From contig CANLAQ010000006.1 in assembly GCA_947488235.1 (NCBI GenBank), positions 1 through 64,000 of the forward strand: a stretch of DNA of 64,000 nucleotides, written 5' to 3'. Source of the stretch: Flavobacteriales bacterium. Its GTDB lineage: Bacteria; Bacteroidota; Bacteroidia; Flavobacteriales_D; Crocinitomicaceae. Positions 44,630 to 53,849 of this stretch are shown here, piece by piece. Under the pieces are notes generated by a model, which saw only the letters and a program-made list of their open reading frames with translations, made no database searches and was not told the DNA's origin. The first letter of the stretch is position 1. The number at the start of each line of letters is the position of its first letter. The translations under genes and the position numbers were made by a program.

Positions 44630-45394
44630 ATGTTAAAAAATTTACCTCAAGTCACCAAGAATCTTTTGATATTGAACATCATGTTCTTTGTTGCGTCCCT
44701 TATTTTAGAATCTCAAAATATTGATCTTATTGGTCAATTTGGGACACATTATGTTAATTCTCCTCAATTCAGACCTTTTCAAATTGTCACTCACTTTTTC
44801 ATGCATGCAGACTTTTTCCACATTCTATTTAATATGTGGTTGTTTATCATGTTGGGTGCTTATCTAGAAAATCTTTGGGGCCCCAAAAGGTTTTTTATTT
44901 TTTATGTTGCTTCTGCTTTGGGTGCATTTGCTTTACATAATTCAATCGGGATTTATCAAATCTATGAACTAAGAGCAGGATTGTGTACTTATCTTCCAAT
45001 GGATCAAATTGATGCGATTATTGCTGCTACAGATAGAAAACATGTAGGTAATGCGCTTGAAAATTATATGATGATTCACCAATACCCAATTGAACCAGCT
45101 TTACAAAACTACCTTACACTTTGTATCACACCAATGGTAGGTGCTTCAGGAGCTATCTTTGGTGTAATGGCTGCCTTTGCTATATTGTTTCCGAACACAG
45201 AGTTTAGATTGTATTTTGCGATACCCATTAAAGCAAAATATTTTGTTGGTGCTTACTTCCTATTTGAAATTTATCAGGCTTTTCAAAATCAGGCTGGCGA
45301 TTCTACAGCCCATTTAGCGCATGTTGGTGGAGCCATTGTAGGTGGAATTATTGTTTTGATTTGGAGGAAAAAAGACAGAGATAATTTTTACTGA
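44630..45394 (+). CDS. Rhomboid family intramembrane serine protease (first copy)
   Basis: A 254-residue inner-membrane protease. The catalytic serine is in VGASGAIFGV and the partner histidine in TAHLAHVGGAIVGG; six membrane helices with the characteristic HFFMHADFFHILFNMWLF loop after the first. A roughly 60-residue insertion with charged and tyrosine-rich sequence lies between helices 3 and 4, before the active-site helix. Two bases after mutL; its TGA overlaps the next rhomboid's ATG. Confidence 0.92.
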   Translation: MLKNLPQVTKNLLILNIMFFVASLILESQNIDLIGQFGTHYVNSPQFRPFQIVTHFFMHADFFHILFNMWLFIMLGAYLENLWGPKRFFIFYVASALGAFALHNSIGIYQIYELRAGLCTYLPMDQIDAIIAATDRKHVGNALENYMMIHQYPIEPALQNYLTLCITPMVGASGAIFGVMAAFAILFPNTEFRLYFAIPIKAKYFVGAYFLFEIYQAFQNQAGDSTAHLAHVGGAIVGGIIVLIWRKKDRDNFY

Positions 45395-46272
45395 TGCTGC
45401 AGAATAAAAATTTTATAGAGGAAATTAAATTTCAAATTCGTCATGGAAAAATGACGAATAAACTGATCATCATTAATGTTGGAGTATTTGTCCTGATTCA
45501 ACTGTTGATGGCAATTCAGCGTTTGAAAGGGTCTACCGATGGTTCTTTAATAAATAATATTTTTGGTCTAGACACAAGTGGATTTTTAATGAGACCATGG
45601 GGACTAATTACTAGTATTTTTTCTCATTTTGATCTTTGGCATCTTCTTTTTAATATGTTGTTTCTATATTTTGCAGGAAAGTTTTTTGAAACGATTTTTG
45701 ACCAAAAAAGATTACTAGCAACCTATTTAATCGGTGGAATAATTGGTGGCTTAGTGGAACTTTTGGCGCATTATATATTTTTTTATAACAGTAGCAACAG
45801 CCCATTTGTAGTGGGAGCTAGCGGATCGATTATGGCTATATTTGCTGCAATCGCTTTTTACAGTCCCAATACTAAAGTAATGCTCTTTGGTGTTCTTCCA
45901 ATTCGCTTATTTATTCTTGCTGTTTTCTTTTTATTAAAAGATATAATTGGAATCGGTCATGAAGATGGCATTGCCCATTTCGCTCATATTGGCGGTGCAA
46001 TTTTAGGTGTGATTTCAGTTCAAAATACTTATAGTCAGAGGAATATTATTACTTTCACGCTTAAGCTCTTTAAAAACCTAAGTACCATTAACTTTGGCAC
46101 TAAGAAAAAGACAGGTAAGACTTTTCGTGCAAAAAGTGACGAGGCTTACAACTATGAAAAAAAGATGAAGCAAGAGAAGACAGATGTTATTTTAGATAAA
46201 ATTGCAAAATCTGGATATGAGTCTTTAAATAAAGCTGAAAAAGATTTTCTCTTTAACCAAAGCAATAAATAA
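45394..46272 (+). CDS. Rhomboid family intramembrane serine protease (second copy)
   Basis: A 292-residue rhomboid: VGASGSIMAIF (serine) and IAHFAHIGGAILG (histidine), SHFDLWHLLFNMLFLYFAG, and a cytoplasmic C-terminal tail of about 70 basic residues (about 225-292) missing from the first copy; family proteins of this type in Bacteroidota often carry such a tail. Starts inside the stop of the first copy (TGATG). The pair probably arose by tandem duplication and has diverged strongly. Substrates unknown. Confidence 0.92.
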   Translation: MLQNKNFIEEIKFQIRHGKMTNKLIIINVGVFVLIQLLMAIQRLKGSTDGSLINNIFGLDTSGFLMRPWGLITSIFSHFDLWHLLFNMLFLYFAGKFFETIFDQKRLLATYLIGGIIGGLVELLAHYIFFYNSSNSPFVVGASGSIMAIFAAIAFYSPNTKVMLFGVLPIRLFILAVFFLLKDIIGIGHEDGIAHFAHIGGAILGVISVQNTYSQRNIITFTLKLFKNLSTINFGTKKKTGKTFRAKSDEAYNYEKKMKQEKTDVILDKIAKSGYESLNKAEKDFLFNQSNK

Positions 46273-46276
46273 ACAT

Positions 46277-47383
46277 TTGAAAAAGATAGTCAGTACCTCA
46301 GCTAAAATAATTACAAGTATTTTCATTCTTGGATTGCTGATGGGATATGCATCTCCTTATTTTCATCCAAACACGATAACATTTTTACCTTTTTTCGGGT
46401 TAAGCTACCCTATTTTTGCAGGCGGCGTAATCACTTTTATGTTGATTTGGGCCGTTTTTAAGTCAAAATGGGCGGTTTTTTGCCTTTTTTTCCTATTAAT
46501 TGGCGGAAAATTACATTTTCGTAGTTTCGCCTATAATTTAACCAATACTTCAGATTCTATAGAAAATCCTGATAATAAACTTAAATTGTTAAGTTATAAT
46601 GTTCGCTTATTTGGGATTTACGAACCAACAAACGCTATACAAAATAGAGATGGCATTTTTAGTTTCTTGCGAAAAGAAAATCCAGATGTTGCCTGTTTTC
46701 AAGAATATTACCGACAAGACAAACCCACCAATTTCGAGACATTTGATTCCTTAATGTCCTCTGTACATGCTGTTGATTATCACGAAAGAAGTGCTCATAA
46801 AATAAGTGGTCGACAAAATTTTGGTATTGCCATGTTTTCAAAATATCCTATGATTGCAAAAGGAGATGTAATGTTTGATACGCAGAGTTCGAGTGATTTT
46901 AATTATTGCATTTTTGCTGATATCGTAAAAGGCAAAGACACATTTAGGATTTATAATGTTCACTTACAATCCATTCGCTTACAAGAAGGTAACTATACAA
47001 CGGAGCGGATTGGAAATCAACGCGTGCCCAGCAAATCCACCATCCTTAAAGTGATTAAAAAATTAAGATTGGCCTATCAAAAAAGAGCTGATCAAGCAAG
47101 AAGGGTGGTTGAACATGCATCAAACTCACCTTATCCAAGCGTAATTTGTGGCGACCTTAATGATACCCCTATGTCCTACTGCTACAACCAATTCAACAGA
47201 AAATACATTGATGCTTTCAGAAATTCTTCATGGGGAATTGGATCTACCTACATTGGTCGATTGCCTGCTGGAAGAATTGATTATATTTTTCATACACCAA
47301 CATTGAACAGCACAGAATTTCAAGTTCATTCCGAGAAGTTAAGCGACCACAGGGCTATATCATGTAAGATTGAGAAGCTATGA
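46277..47383 (+). CDS. Membrane-anchored endonuclease/exonuclease/phosphatase family protein
   Basis: A 368-residue protein with two or three N-terminal membrane helices (about 5-25, 38-58, 60-80) and an EEP domain facing outward or periplasmic: LKLLSYNVRLFGIYE, PDVACFQEYY, the NVHLQSIRL strand, CGDLNDTPMSYCY and the final SDHRAISCKI (catalytic histidine). It hydrolyses phosphodiester or phosphomonoester bonds; the substrate (lipid, nucleotide or DNA) is unknown. TTG start at 46277, four bases after the rhomboid stop; its TGA overlaps the next gene's ATG. Confidence 0.88.
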   Translation: MKKIVSTSAKIITSIFILGLLMGYASPYFHPNTITFLPFFGLSYPIFAGGVITFMLIWAVFKSKWAVFCLFFLLIGGKLHFRSFAYNLTNTSDSIENPDNKLKLLSYNVRLFGIYEPTNAIQNRDGIFSFLRKENPDVACFQEYYRQDKPTNFETFDSLMSSVHAVDYHERSAHKISGRQNFGIAMFSKYPMIAKGDVMFDTQSSSDFNYCIFADIVKGKDTFRIYNVHLQSIRLQEGNYTTERIGNQRVPSKSTILKVIKKLRLAYQKRADQARRVVEHASNSPYPSVICGDLNDTPMSYCYNQFNRKYIDAFRNSSWGIGSTYIGRLPAGRIDYIFHTPTLNSTEFQVHSEKLSDHRAISCKIEKL

Positions 47384-47997
47384 TTTTAGAATTAAATCCT
47401 CAATCCATTGATCAAAGGCAAATTATTCAAATTGTAAATTATCTAAATCAAGGTGGAATTGCCATTGTTCCTAGCGATACCGTTTATGCCGTGGTTTGTA
47501 GTCTGAATAATAAAAAGGGCTTAGATAGTCTTGCAGCATATAAAGGTTCCTCGCTAAATAAATTAAAATTTTCCTTGATTTTTAATGATTTTACGCAGTT
47601 ATCTGCCTATACCTCTCCGATTGACAGAAGTATATTTCGCTTATTAAAAACAAATTTACCAGGGCCATTTACCTTCATTTTACATGCACATAAAAATGTA
47701 TCTAAACTATTTTTATCTAAACGAAGTGAAATGGGGATGCGCATACCCAACAATACCATAATTCAAGAAATCATAAAACAATTGGGTAATCCATTGGCAA
47801 GTACCTCTTTGCACAAAGACACTGAGGATACAGACTCTTATTTTACAGATCCAGATGAAATTTATGAGCAATTTGAAGATGAATTTGGATTAATCGTACT
47901 TGGTGGCACTGGAAATAATGTTCCCTCTACCATTATAGATTGTTCACAAGGAGAGATAAATATTATAAGACAAGGATTAGGTATCTTAAAAACATAG
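47380..47997 (+). CDS. YciO/YrdC/Sua5 family protein (L-threonylcarbamoyladenylate synthase-like)
   Basis: A 205-residue YrdC-fold protein. Members make threonylcarbamoyl-AMP for the t6A modification at tRNA position 37, or are YciO-like relatives of unclear activity. Visible are GGIAIVPSDTVYAVVCSL, KFSLIFNDFTQLSAYTS, LPGPFTFILHA, MGMRIPNN and PLASTSLHK. 'SDTVYA' and the short length, without a Sua5 domain, favour the YciO subgroup. Overlaps the EEP gene by four bases. Confidence 0.87.
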   Translation: MILELNPQSIDQRQIIQIVNYLNQGGIAIVPSDTVYAVVCSLNNKKGLDSLAAYKGSSLNKLKFSLIFNDFTQLSAYTSPIDRSIFRLLKTNLPGPFTFILHAHKNVSKLFLSKRSEMGMRIPNNTIIQEIIKQLGNPLASTSLHKDTEDTDSYFTDPDEIYEQFEDEFGLIVLGGTGNNVPSTIIDCSQGEINIIRQGLGILKT

Positions 47998-48000
47998 ACT

Positions 48001-48564
48001 ATGTTGCTTATTATAGATTGCGGAAGCCAAAAAACTCAATTTATTGAGGAGTTAGTTGATCTTCATTTGGACTATAAAACCATTTCGATCCTAGATATAA
48101 GTCCAGAAGAAGTTGAGAAATACACAGGGATTATTATTTCAGGCGCACCGATTCAAATAACAGAAGTCGATATGCAACTCTATTTAGATCAAGTAGAATG
48201 GATAAAAACCACTACAATTCCAGTATTAGGGATTTGTTTTGGTCACCAATTAATAGGATTGTTGTTTGGAGCCTATGGTTCAAAAATGAGAGAGGACAGA
48301 GACTGGCAAGAAATTGAAGTGCTCGCAAATCACGCCTTATTCGAACGCATGCCCCTTATCTTTGAAATGATGGAAGATCATTGCGAATGTATTTCTTTAC
48401 CACCTAATTTTGAATTGATTGCTACCTCAGACGCCTGCGTAAATGAGGCCATGTCGCATCCCACTAAAAGTATTATGGGCGTGCAATTTCACCCTGAGGT
48501 GTCTGGGAATTTTGGAGCAGTTTTAATAGAAAATTTTATAAGCCTTTGTGAAACCAAGGATTAG
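48001..48564 (+). CDS. Class I glutamine amidotransferase (GMP-synthase-like)
   Basis: A 187-residue glutaminase-type domain: cysteine nucleophile in VLGICFGHQLIG, and histidine/glutamate in GVQFHPEVSGNFG, with IIDCGSQKTQFIEEL and IISGAPI. Standing alone without a synthetase domain, it resembles the YfeJ/GATase1 'GMP synthase-like' proteins whose ammonia acceptor is unknown. Last gene of the run starting at mutL. Its last bases overlap the 3' end of the frameshifted Crp/Fnr gene. Confidence 0.87.
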   Translation: MLLIIDCGSQKTQFIEELVDLHLDYKTISILDISPEEVEKYTGIIISGAPIQITEVDMQLYLDQVEWIKTTTIPVLGICFGHQLIGLLFGAYGSKMREDRDWQEIEVLANHALFERMPLIFEMMEDHCECISLPPNFELIATSDACVNEAMSHPTKSIMGVQFHPEVSGNFGAVLIENFISLCETKD

Positions 48565-49276
48565 TTTCCAGCTAAAGAGATTAATTTTATTTTATCAATC
48601 ACTCTAAGTTTACGAACCTCGATTTCCAAACAACCATCTTCTTTAAATTCTTTCAGAAGGCGAATTAATGTTTCCGTAGCGGTACGACAAAATTGGCCAA
48701 GTCTTCTCGAGATAGATTAATAGGATCTTCACCATAAATATCCATTAAAATCAACAAAGAGAAAGCCAGTCGTTCACGAACAGATTTTTGCGCCATATTG
48801 GTAATAAAATCAGCACGATCAGATAATTCATGAGAAAGTTCTTTGATAATCCCATTTCTAAGGGTAGGATTAAATTCAATCATATTTAGGAAATCTTCTT
48901 TCGCAATAAAGCAAATGTTAGAATCCTCAAGAGACTCTGCAGCAACTTTATACAATTCACCGCTAAACATGGCGCGAAAACCAATTAAATCGCCTGCTTT
49001 GGCAATATGAATTATTTGTTCTTTTCCTTCGTCGCCGCGCTTAAAGACCTTAACCTTTCCATGATTTAAACAAAATACACCCCTAGGCGTTGAGCCTTCG
49101 ACAAAAAGAGATTGTGTTTTTTTGTAAAAATTACAAGCCCGTTGAGCTTCAAGAGTATCCAATTCAGCGCCCGAAATTCCATTAAATAAACCATGACCTC
49201 TCGACTTACAAGTAGAGCAGGTAACATGTTTATACGATTCATCAAGCATTGATTTCATTGAATCAAAGCTAGTCAT
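48561..49276 (-). pseudogene. Crp/Fnr regulator with a frameshift inside the helix-turn-helix
   Basis: From ATG 49276 the frame gives a Crp/Fnr protein with an N-terminal cysteine group (CSTC, 20-23), a cNMP-like roll (HGKVKVFKRG, KAGDLIGFRAMFSG) and the start of the winged helix (DPINLSREDLANFV). It then ends abruptly as VPLRKH at 48665. In the adjacent frame the rest of the domain continues without a stop (TATETLIRLLKEFKEDGCLE through LISLAGN, stop at 48561-48563). Restoring one G near 48685 would give NFVGTATETL, the expected recognition-helix start. So a one-base loss truncates the DNA-binding domain. FnrL/FixK-like oxygen-responsive regulators have this build. It could also be a sequencing error. 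Confidence 0.85.
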
Positions 49277-49332
49277 TTTATCATTAGAAAATAAATATGA
49301 TTTTCGTCATTTTTTAGCGTTTTTAGAACTTG

Positions 49333-49340
49333 TATTTTTG
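49333..49340 (+). promoter_or_regulatory. -7 element before the hemN/TauE fusion ORF
   Basis: TATTTTTG matches TAnnTTTG and ends three bases before the ATG at 49344; presumably the original hemN promoter. Confidence 0.42.
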
Positions 49341-49343
49341 TAC

Positions 49344-49751
49344 ATGATTGATAAAGAAACCATTGAAAAGTATAATGTTCCAGGTCCTCGTTACACTTCC
49401 TATCCAGCAGTTTTATTCGGAATAATTAATGGATTCCTGCCCTGTGCTATGGTTTATTTTGGCTTACTCAACGCCATGAGTAGTCACAATTCTCTAGTTT
49501 CCATGTACGCCATGATTGCCTTTGGATTAGGTACCCTGCCAGCGATGTTGACACTTGGTTTTATTAAACAGAAAAAACTATTATCTAAGCTTAACTTCAA
49601 GAAGGCGGTACCTATATTATTGATTATTGCAGCGCTGCTGACTATCTTAAGAGGATTAGGTTTAGGTATACCATTAATTAGTCCAAGTATCACTGATGTT
49701 AGTAATACACACCAACATCCTAAAATGGAATGCTGCAAAGCGCCTGAATAA
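49344..49751 (+). pseudogene. Chimeric remnant: hemN 5' end joined in frame to TauE/SafE-like 3' end
   Basis: A 135-codon frame of two unrelated parts. Residues 1-23 (MIDKETIEKYNVPGPRYTSY then PAV) are the N-terminus of oxygen-independent coproporphyrinogen III oxidase HemN. From about residue 24 (FGIINGFLPCAMVYFGLLNA) it is the C-terminal half of a TauE/SafE-type 'sulfite exporter' membrane protein, with FGLGTLPAMLTLGF and ILRGLGLGIPLISP, and a histidine/cysteine tail (HQHPKMECCK). The radical-SAM core of HemN and the first helices of the transporter are missing. The join is near 49407-49416. It is best read as a deletion scar; the ORF may still be expressed but is unlikely to have either parent activity. 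Terminator follows. Confidence 0.82.
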
Positions 49752-49754
49752 AGC

Positions 49755-49788
49755 AAAAAAAAAGGGTCCGAATGGAACCCTTTTTTTT
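49755..49788. terminator. Terminator between the fusion ORF and the T9SS cargo gene
   Basis: AAAAAAAAAGGGTCC, loop GAAT, GGAACCCTTTTTTTT: GC stem with one bulged A, A-run and T-run on either side, so usable from both strands. Confidence 0.8.
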
Positions 49789-49803
49789 GATTAAATAAAT
49801 CAA

Positions 49804-52737
49804 TTACATTTTAATGAACTTGACAGATTCAACTTGTTTTCCTGAAACAAACTTAACAATGTAAGTTCCATTTGGAATATCATCACCGTCAATGAATAAA
49901 GTATTTTCTCCAGCAGACATATAATTATCACTTACAGTTTTAATTAAACGACCTGTAATAGAGTAAACATAAGCTTGAACACTTCCACCTTTAGCCAAAT
50001 TGAAAGCTAAGGTAGTTGAGTTATTGGTTGGATTTGGATAAGTCTTTAGATTCGTTTTGAAATTAGCTCCTGTATTGGAACCATTATTATTTAAACCTAA
50101 ATAAGCAGCAGAGCTCCAAATTCCACGACCGAAAGTACCGATATAAATTTCACCTGGACGGTTATTCCCTTCTTCGAAAGTTCTCCATGATTGACGCACT
50201 TCGTATACTGGCGTTCCTTCAAATCCAACAGAAGCATAATCCCAAGATGCACCGCCATTTTCAGTAACGAAAACACCATTGGATGTTCCAACTACAATAA
50301 TATCCGAATCATCTCTATCTATTATTCCGTCATAACAAGCAACTCCAGGACTCGTAATACTTCCTAAAGAAGTGTAAGAGGGTACAGATGCCGTTGCATT
50401 CAGTGATCGTTTGTTGGTTCCGTTAAATCCAGCAAATAAGACAATGTCATTTGCATTATTAGGATTGACCGCTAAACCTTCATAACTCGTATTCGATATT
50501 TTGGTTGCTGTCGTATAATTTGGAGTTGTACCAGTGACACCTGTTCCAACATAAGCGACTTTGTCTTTGAAATTAGCCTCTGTAGAATAAGCACTTCCTA
50601 GACCATCAACGCGCCAAACACCAGAACCAGCAGAGATATAACAATGCTCTAAATCCTTGGAGAATTCTACATCTACATTGTTAAAGGTACCAGCACCAAT
50701 TCCTCTAGCGACACATACCCAATTAACATTTGTAATGGCCAATCTTAATGCATTTCTTGTTCCCCAAAGTTCACCTCCGTTAGCATTAACAAAAACAAGG
50801 AACCAAGATTGATATGGATCTTGAACTCTCAAGGTATCCCAAGCAACATTATAAGCTACTGTATCAGTGCCCATAGCATAGGTTTCACCAGTTGCAGGAT
50901 TTTGTCCGTAGTTAACAGAACCTACTGTCAAAGAAGGAGTATAGTTTAAGGTGTCATCAAAATATAAATTTGATGAAGCAACATAAGTAATTGAATCTCC
51001 AGAAGACAAACTTGGAACACGAATGATTGCTCCTGAGCTGTAATTTTTTGTTGGAACATAAGTCACTGAATCCTTAGAATTCAAATCATAATATTCAGCC
51101 AAGACAAACTCAGTATGGAAAGGGTGAAAAGGGCTTCCATCAGTACCACAAGGATCATATGTACCAGGTAAAATAGGAACAAAAGAAGATGAAGTAGCAC
51201 CTTTATCTCCTGATCTAGCAATTGAATTGTAATAAACAGAGGAGAACATAACTTTAGGATTGAAGAATGAAATCTCACATTCAAAACCATCGCCTCCACC
51301 TACTTCTGTAAAAGACTGGAAAGTTGAACCTGTATGGTCGTTATACAAAGATCCATTATCTTGCGTACCTCCCATTACAGCACCATCTCTATCGAAGGCA
51401 ATTCCGTAAAATTGAGTGACATTATAACCTCTATTTGCTGGATACCAAGTACCACCGAAGTTATTTGAGATACCAACACCACCATCATTTCCAATATAGA
51501 GTCTATTATTAGCATCCCACTTCATTTCATGATTATCAGCATGTGCATAAATTGGAGAGTTTGGAGAAACAAACCATTGACTCACTTTCAAGAAAAATCC
51601 TGATGGAGGATTATTTACCGCTTGATTCCATTTCCAAATATCAATACCACCAACAAGAATTTCTTCATTATCTGTAGGATTAACAGAAACTATTGAATTA
51701 TAGGTTCCTTGATCGCGATAAATATCAAATTCATTTGGAGGAGCTGATGCACCTACGAATTGATACCAAGTTTGACCGTTGTTATGAGAAACATGCATAC
51801 TCAATAAGTTACTGTTTGTTCGAACAGCATATATAGAATATTGATTAGTCGTTGTACTCTTTGTTGGAGAAATAGCATATTCAATTCTTCCTGCACCAGT
51901 AGGTACTAAATTATTTCCAATGGTTCCAGTTTTATCAGAAAAACTAACACCTCCATCTACAGACACATAAGTTTTATTAGCAGCAAACGAAGCGACAATA
52001 ACTGAAGCGTCAGAAGAAACTTTTAGAGCAAAACATCCGCCAGAAGTTACTGTTACATTAGTCATTGAAGCATCACCTAATTTCCATTTTTTCAAACCAG
52101 AAGAAGTTGCCATCCAAACATAATTATCTGCGTTGGTGCTGATTATTTCTGTACAATTTGATGTTCCTGGAATTGCATTCCAAGTAGTTCCAAAATCACT
52201 AGAATACCAAACACCATTTCCATTCCACCCTTCTTGATTCGAACCTGTTGCAACATACAATACACCATCAGGTGATTGCGCCATACTTGAAATAAATGGA
52301 TTTCCGCCAGCTGCTATATATTCTGGAACACGCGTCCAAGAATTTCCTTTGTTTAATGAGGTAAATAAACCTCCAGAAACACCACCAGCCCAAATGCGAT
52401 TGATATTCGTGCGGTCTATTTGAATAGCACGCGTTCTACCACCAATATTGTCAGGACCTTGTTCTTCAAAGCTAATTGTTTTTGATTGCTTCATTTTGGA
52501 TATTTGATCTGCAATCATTGCTAATTTCTCAGCAGAAACAGCTTCACCGGTAGTTACATCAATATATCGCGCTTTCATCCAAGCAGCTGCATCATCAGAT
52601 TTAGGCTGATTTAACATGCTTAAATCAGCTGATTGGTATCGAGATAACAAATCAAGTTGACCGAAAGGTGAAAAATAAAAGGCTGTAGCTAATACTGCAA
52701 TTGCCACAGAACCAATAAGATAGACTTTTTTATTCAT
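49804..52737 (-). CDS. T9SS-sorted sortilin/BNR-like propeller protein
   Basis: A 977-residue secreted protein: signal or anchor MNKKVYLIGSVAIAVLATAF; about residues 90-480 form a sortilin/BNR-type propeller with Asp-box-like turns (SLNKGNSWTRV, SSDFGTTWNAIPG, SVDGGVSFSDKTG, SHNNGQTWYQF, NNFGGTWYPA, ENGGASWDYASVGF). A variable middle region (about 560-700) follows, then more blades, and a type-A T9SS sorting domain from TYPNPTNNSTTLAF (near 905) to VKFIKM. No catalytic sialidase arginine triad is recognisable, so it is a binding or scaffold protein rather than a proven hydrolase. Confidence 0.87.
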   Translation of the reverse strand: MNKKVYLIGSVAIAVLATAFYFSPFGQLDLLSRYQSADLSMLNQPKSDDAAAWMKARYIDVTTGEAVSAEKLAMIADQISKMKQSKTISFEEQGPDNIGGRTRAIQIDRTNINRIWAGGVSGGLFTSLNKGNSWTRVPEYIAAGGNPFISSMAQSPDGVLYVATGSNQEGWNGNGVWYSSDFGTTWNAIPGTSNCTEIISTNADNYVWMATSSGLKKWKLGDASMTNVTVTSGGCFALKVSSDASVIVASFAANKTYVSVDGGVSFSDKTGTIGNNLVPTGAGRIEYAISPTKSTTTNQYSIYAVRTNSNLLSMHVSHNNGQTWYQFVGASAPPNEFDIYRDQGTYNSIVSVNPTDNEEILVGGIDIWKWNQAVNNPPSGFFLKVSQWFVSPNSPIYAHADNHEMKWDANNRLYIGNDGGVGISNNFGGTWYPANRGYNVTQFYGIAFDRDGAVMGGTQDNGSLYNDHTGSTFQSFTEVGGGDGFECEISFFNPKVMFSSVYYNSIARSGDKGATSSSFVPILPGTYDPCGTDGSPFHPFHTEFVLAEYYDLNSKDSVTYVPTKNYSSGAIIRVPSLSSGDSITYVASSNLYFDDTLNYTPSLTVGSVNYGQNPATGETYAMGTDTVAYNVAWDTLRVQDPYQSWFLVFVNANGGELWGTRNALRLAITNVNWVCVARGIGAGTFNNVDVEFSKDLEHCYISAGSGVWRVDGLGSAYSTEANFKDKVAYVGTGVTGTTPNYTTATKISNTSYEGLAVNPNNANDIVLFAGFNGTNKRSLNATASVPSYTSLGSITSPGVACYDGIIDRDDSDIIVVGTSNGVFVTENGGASWDYASVGFEGTPVYEVRQSWRTFEEGNNRPGEIYIGTFGRGIWSSAAYLGLNNNGSNTGANFKTNLKTYPNPTNNSTTLAFNLAKGGSVQAYVYSITGRLIKTVSDNYMSAGENTLFIDGDDIPNGTYIVKFVSGKQVESVKFIKM

Positions 52738-52872
52738 AATTCTAATATTAGAGCACTATATAATAGCGTGCAAGATAATGATATTTTTTTTACGAGAGAA
52801 TAGGTTTTAAACACTTTTTTTATTTTTTTTTGACATTTAAATGACATACAATTAATCATAATTTATTCTAGG

Positions 52873-53739
52873 TTAAAATAAATGTTTTTCCGCATGATAA
52901 GAGGATCTAACCAAGGGTCCGGATTCTACATAGCGAAATCCCATGGAAAGACCTAAATCTTTATAATAAGCAAATTGTTCGGGCGTGATGAATTCCTCTA
53001 CAGGTAAATGTTTTGGAGTAGGTTGAAGATATTGTCCTAATGTCAAGACATCTACCTCCACTTGCCTCAGATCTTGCATGGTTTCAATGACCTCTTCCAC
53101 ACTTTCACCTAAACCCAACATAACACCTGATTTAGTTCTCATGCCCCCTTTCTTTAGGCGAAAAAGTAATTCTAAACTTCTATCGTATTTGGCTTGTATG
53201 CGCACTTGTTTGGTTAAACGACGCACCGTCTCCAAATTGTGTGATACAATTTCTGGTGCCACATCAATAATATGTTGTAAGTTTTCCCAATTACCCGCAA
53301 AATCTGGAATCAAGGTTTCCATGGTAGTGTTTGGAGATTGCTGACGAATAGCTTTAACGGTTTGTACCCATATTTCAGATCCACCATCTTTTAAATCATC
53401 GCGATCTACTGAGGTTAATACCGCATGTTTGACACCCATAATTTTTACACTATTGGCGACTCTTCCTGGTTCAAAAATATCTACTTGCTCTGGTTTTCCA
53501 GTTTGCACTGCGCAAAAACCACACGATCTTGTACAAATATTCCCTAAGATCATAAAGGTAGCGGTGCCCTCTCCCCAGCATTCTCCCATATTGGGACAAC
53601 TTCCACTTTCGCAAATGGTATGCAGTTTGTGCTCGTCTACTAGTGATCTTACTTTTCTGTAGTTCTCACCAATAGGCAACTTTACCCTCAGCCAACTTGG
53701 CTTTTTCATTCTAGGTGTTTCCTCTTTTAGTTCTATCAT
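52873..53739 (-). CDS. lipA: Lipoyl synthase
   Basis: A 288-residue radical-SAM enzyme inserting two sulfurs into the octanoyl chain on lipoyl domains such as the E2 protein at 26 kb. The N-terminal auxiliary-cluster cysteines lie in [12 protein letters not shown], the radical-SAM cluster in CTRSCGFC, and the C-terminal serine ligand in VRSSYHAE. Length and order are standard. Faces away from the OsmC-like gene. Confidence 0.97.
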   Translation of the reverse strand: MIELKEETPRMKKPSWLRVKLPIGENYRKVRSLVDEHKLHTICESGSCPNMGECWGEGTATFMILGNICTRSCGFCAVQTGKPEQVDIFEPGRVANSVKIMGVKHAVLTSVDRDDLKDGGSEIWVQTVKAIRQQSPNTTMETLIPDFAGNWENLQHIIDVAPEIVSHNLETVRRLTKQVRIQAKYDRSLELLFRLKKGGMRTKSGVMLGLGESVEEVIETMQDLRQVEVDVLTLGQYLQPTPKHLPVEEFITPEQFAYYKDLGLSMGFRYVESGPLVRSSYHAEKHLF

Positions 53740-53828
53740 TATGAATACAAAATTCGTAAAAGTTACCTAATAACATCTATAAATAACAAATTGTTTTTGA
53801 GTAAGATTATCCCTCCTTAAAAAAGCCT

Positions 53829-53836
53829 TACTTTTG
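53829..53836 (+). promoter_or_regulatory. -7 element of the OsmC-like gene
   Basis: TACTTTTG, 13 bases before the ATG at 53850; a TTTG lies at 53796-53799 but at a 29-base spacing, longer than usual. Confidence 0.4.
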
Positions 53837-53849
53837 CTAAACAATTCAT

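Noticed and set aside
49344-49751. A normal small membrane protein
   Set aside because: The HemN N-terminus is too specific to be chance, and the transporter half lacks its first helices.
53078-53662. Plus-strand frames opposite lipA
   Set aside because: Antisense shadows of a highly conserved gene; composition follows the complement of lipA codons.
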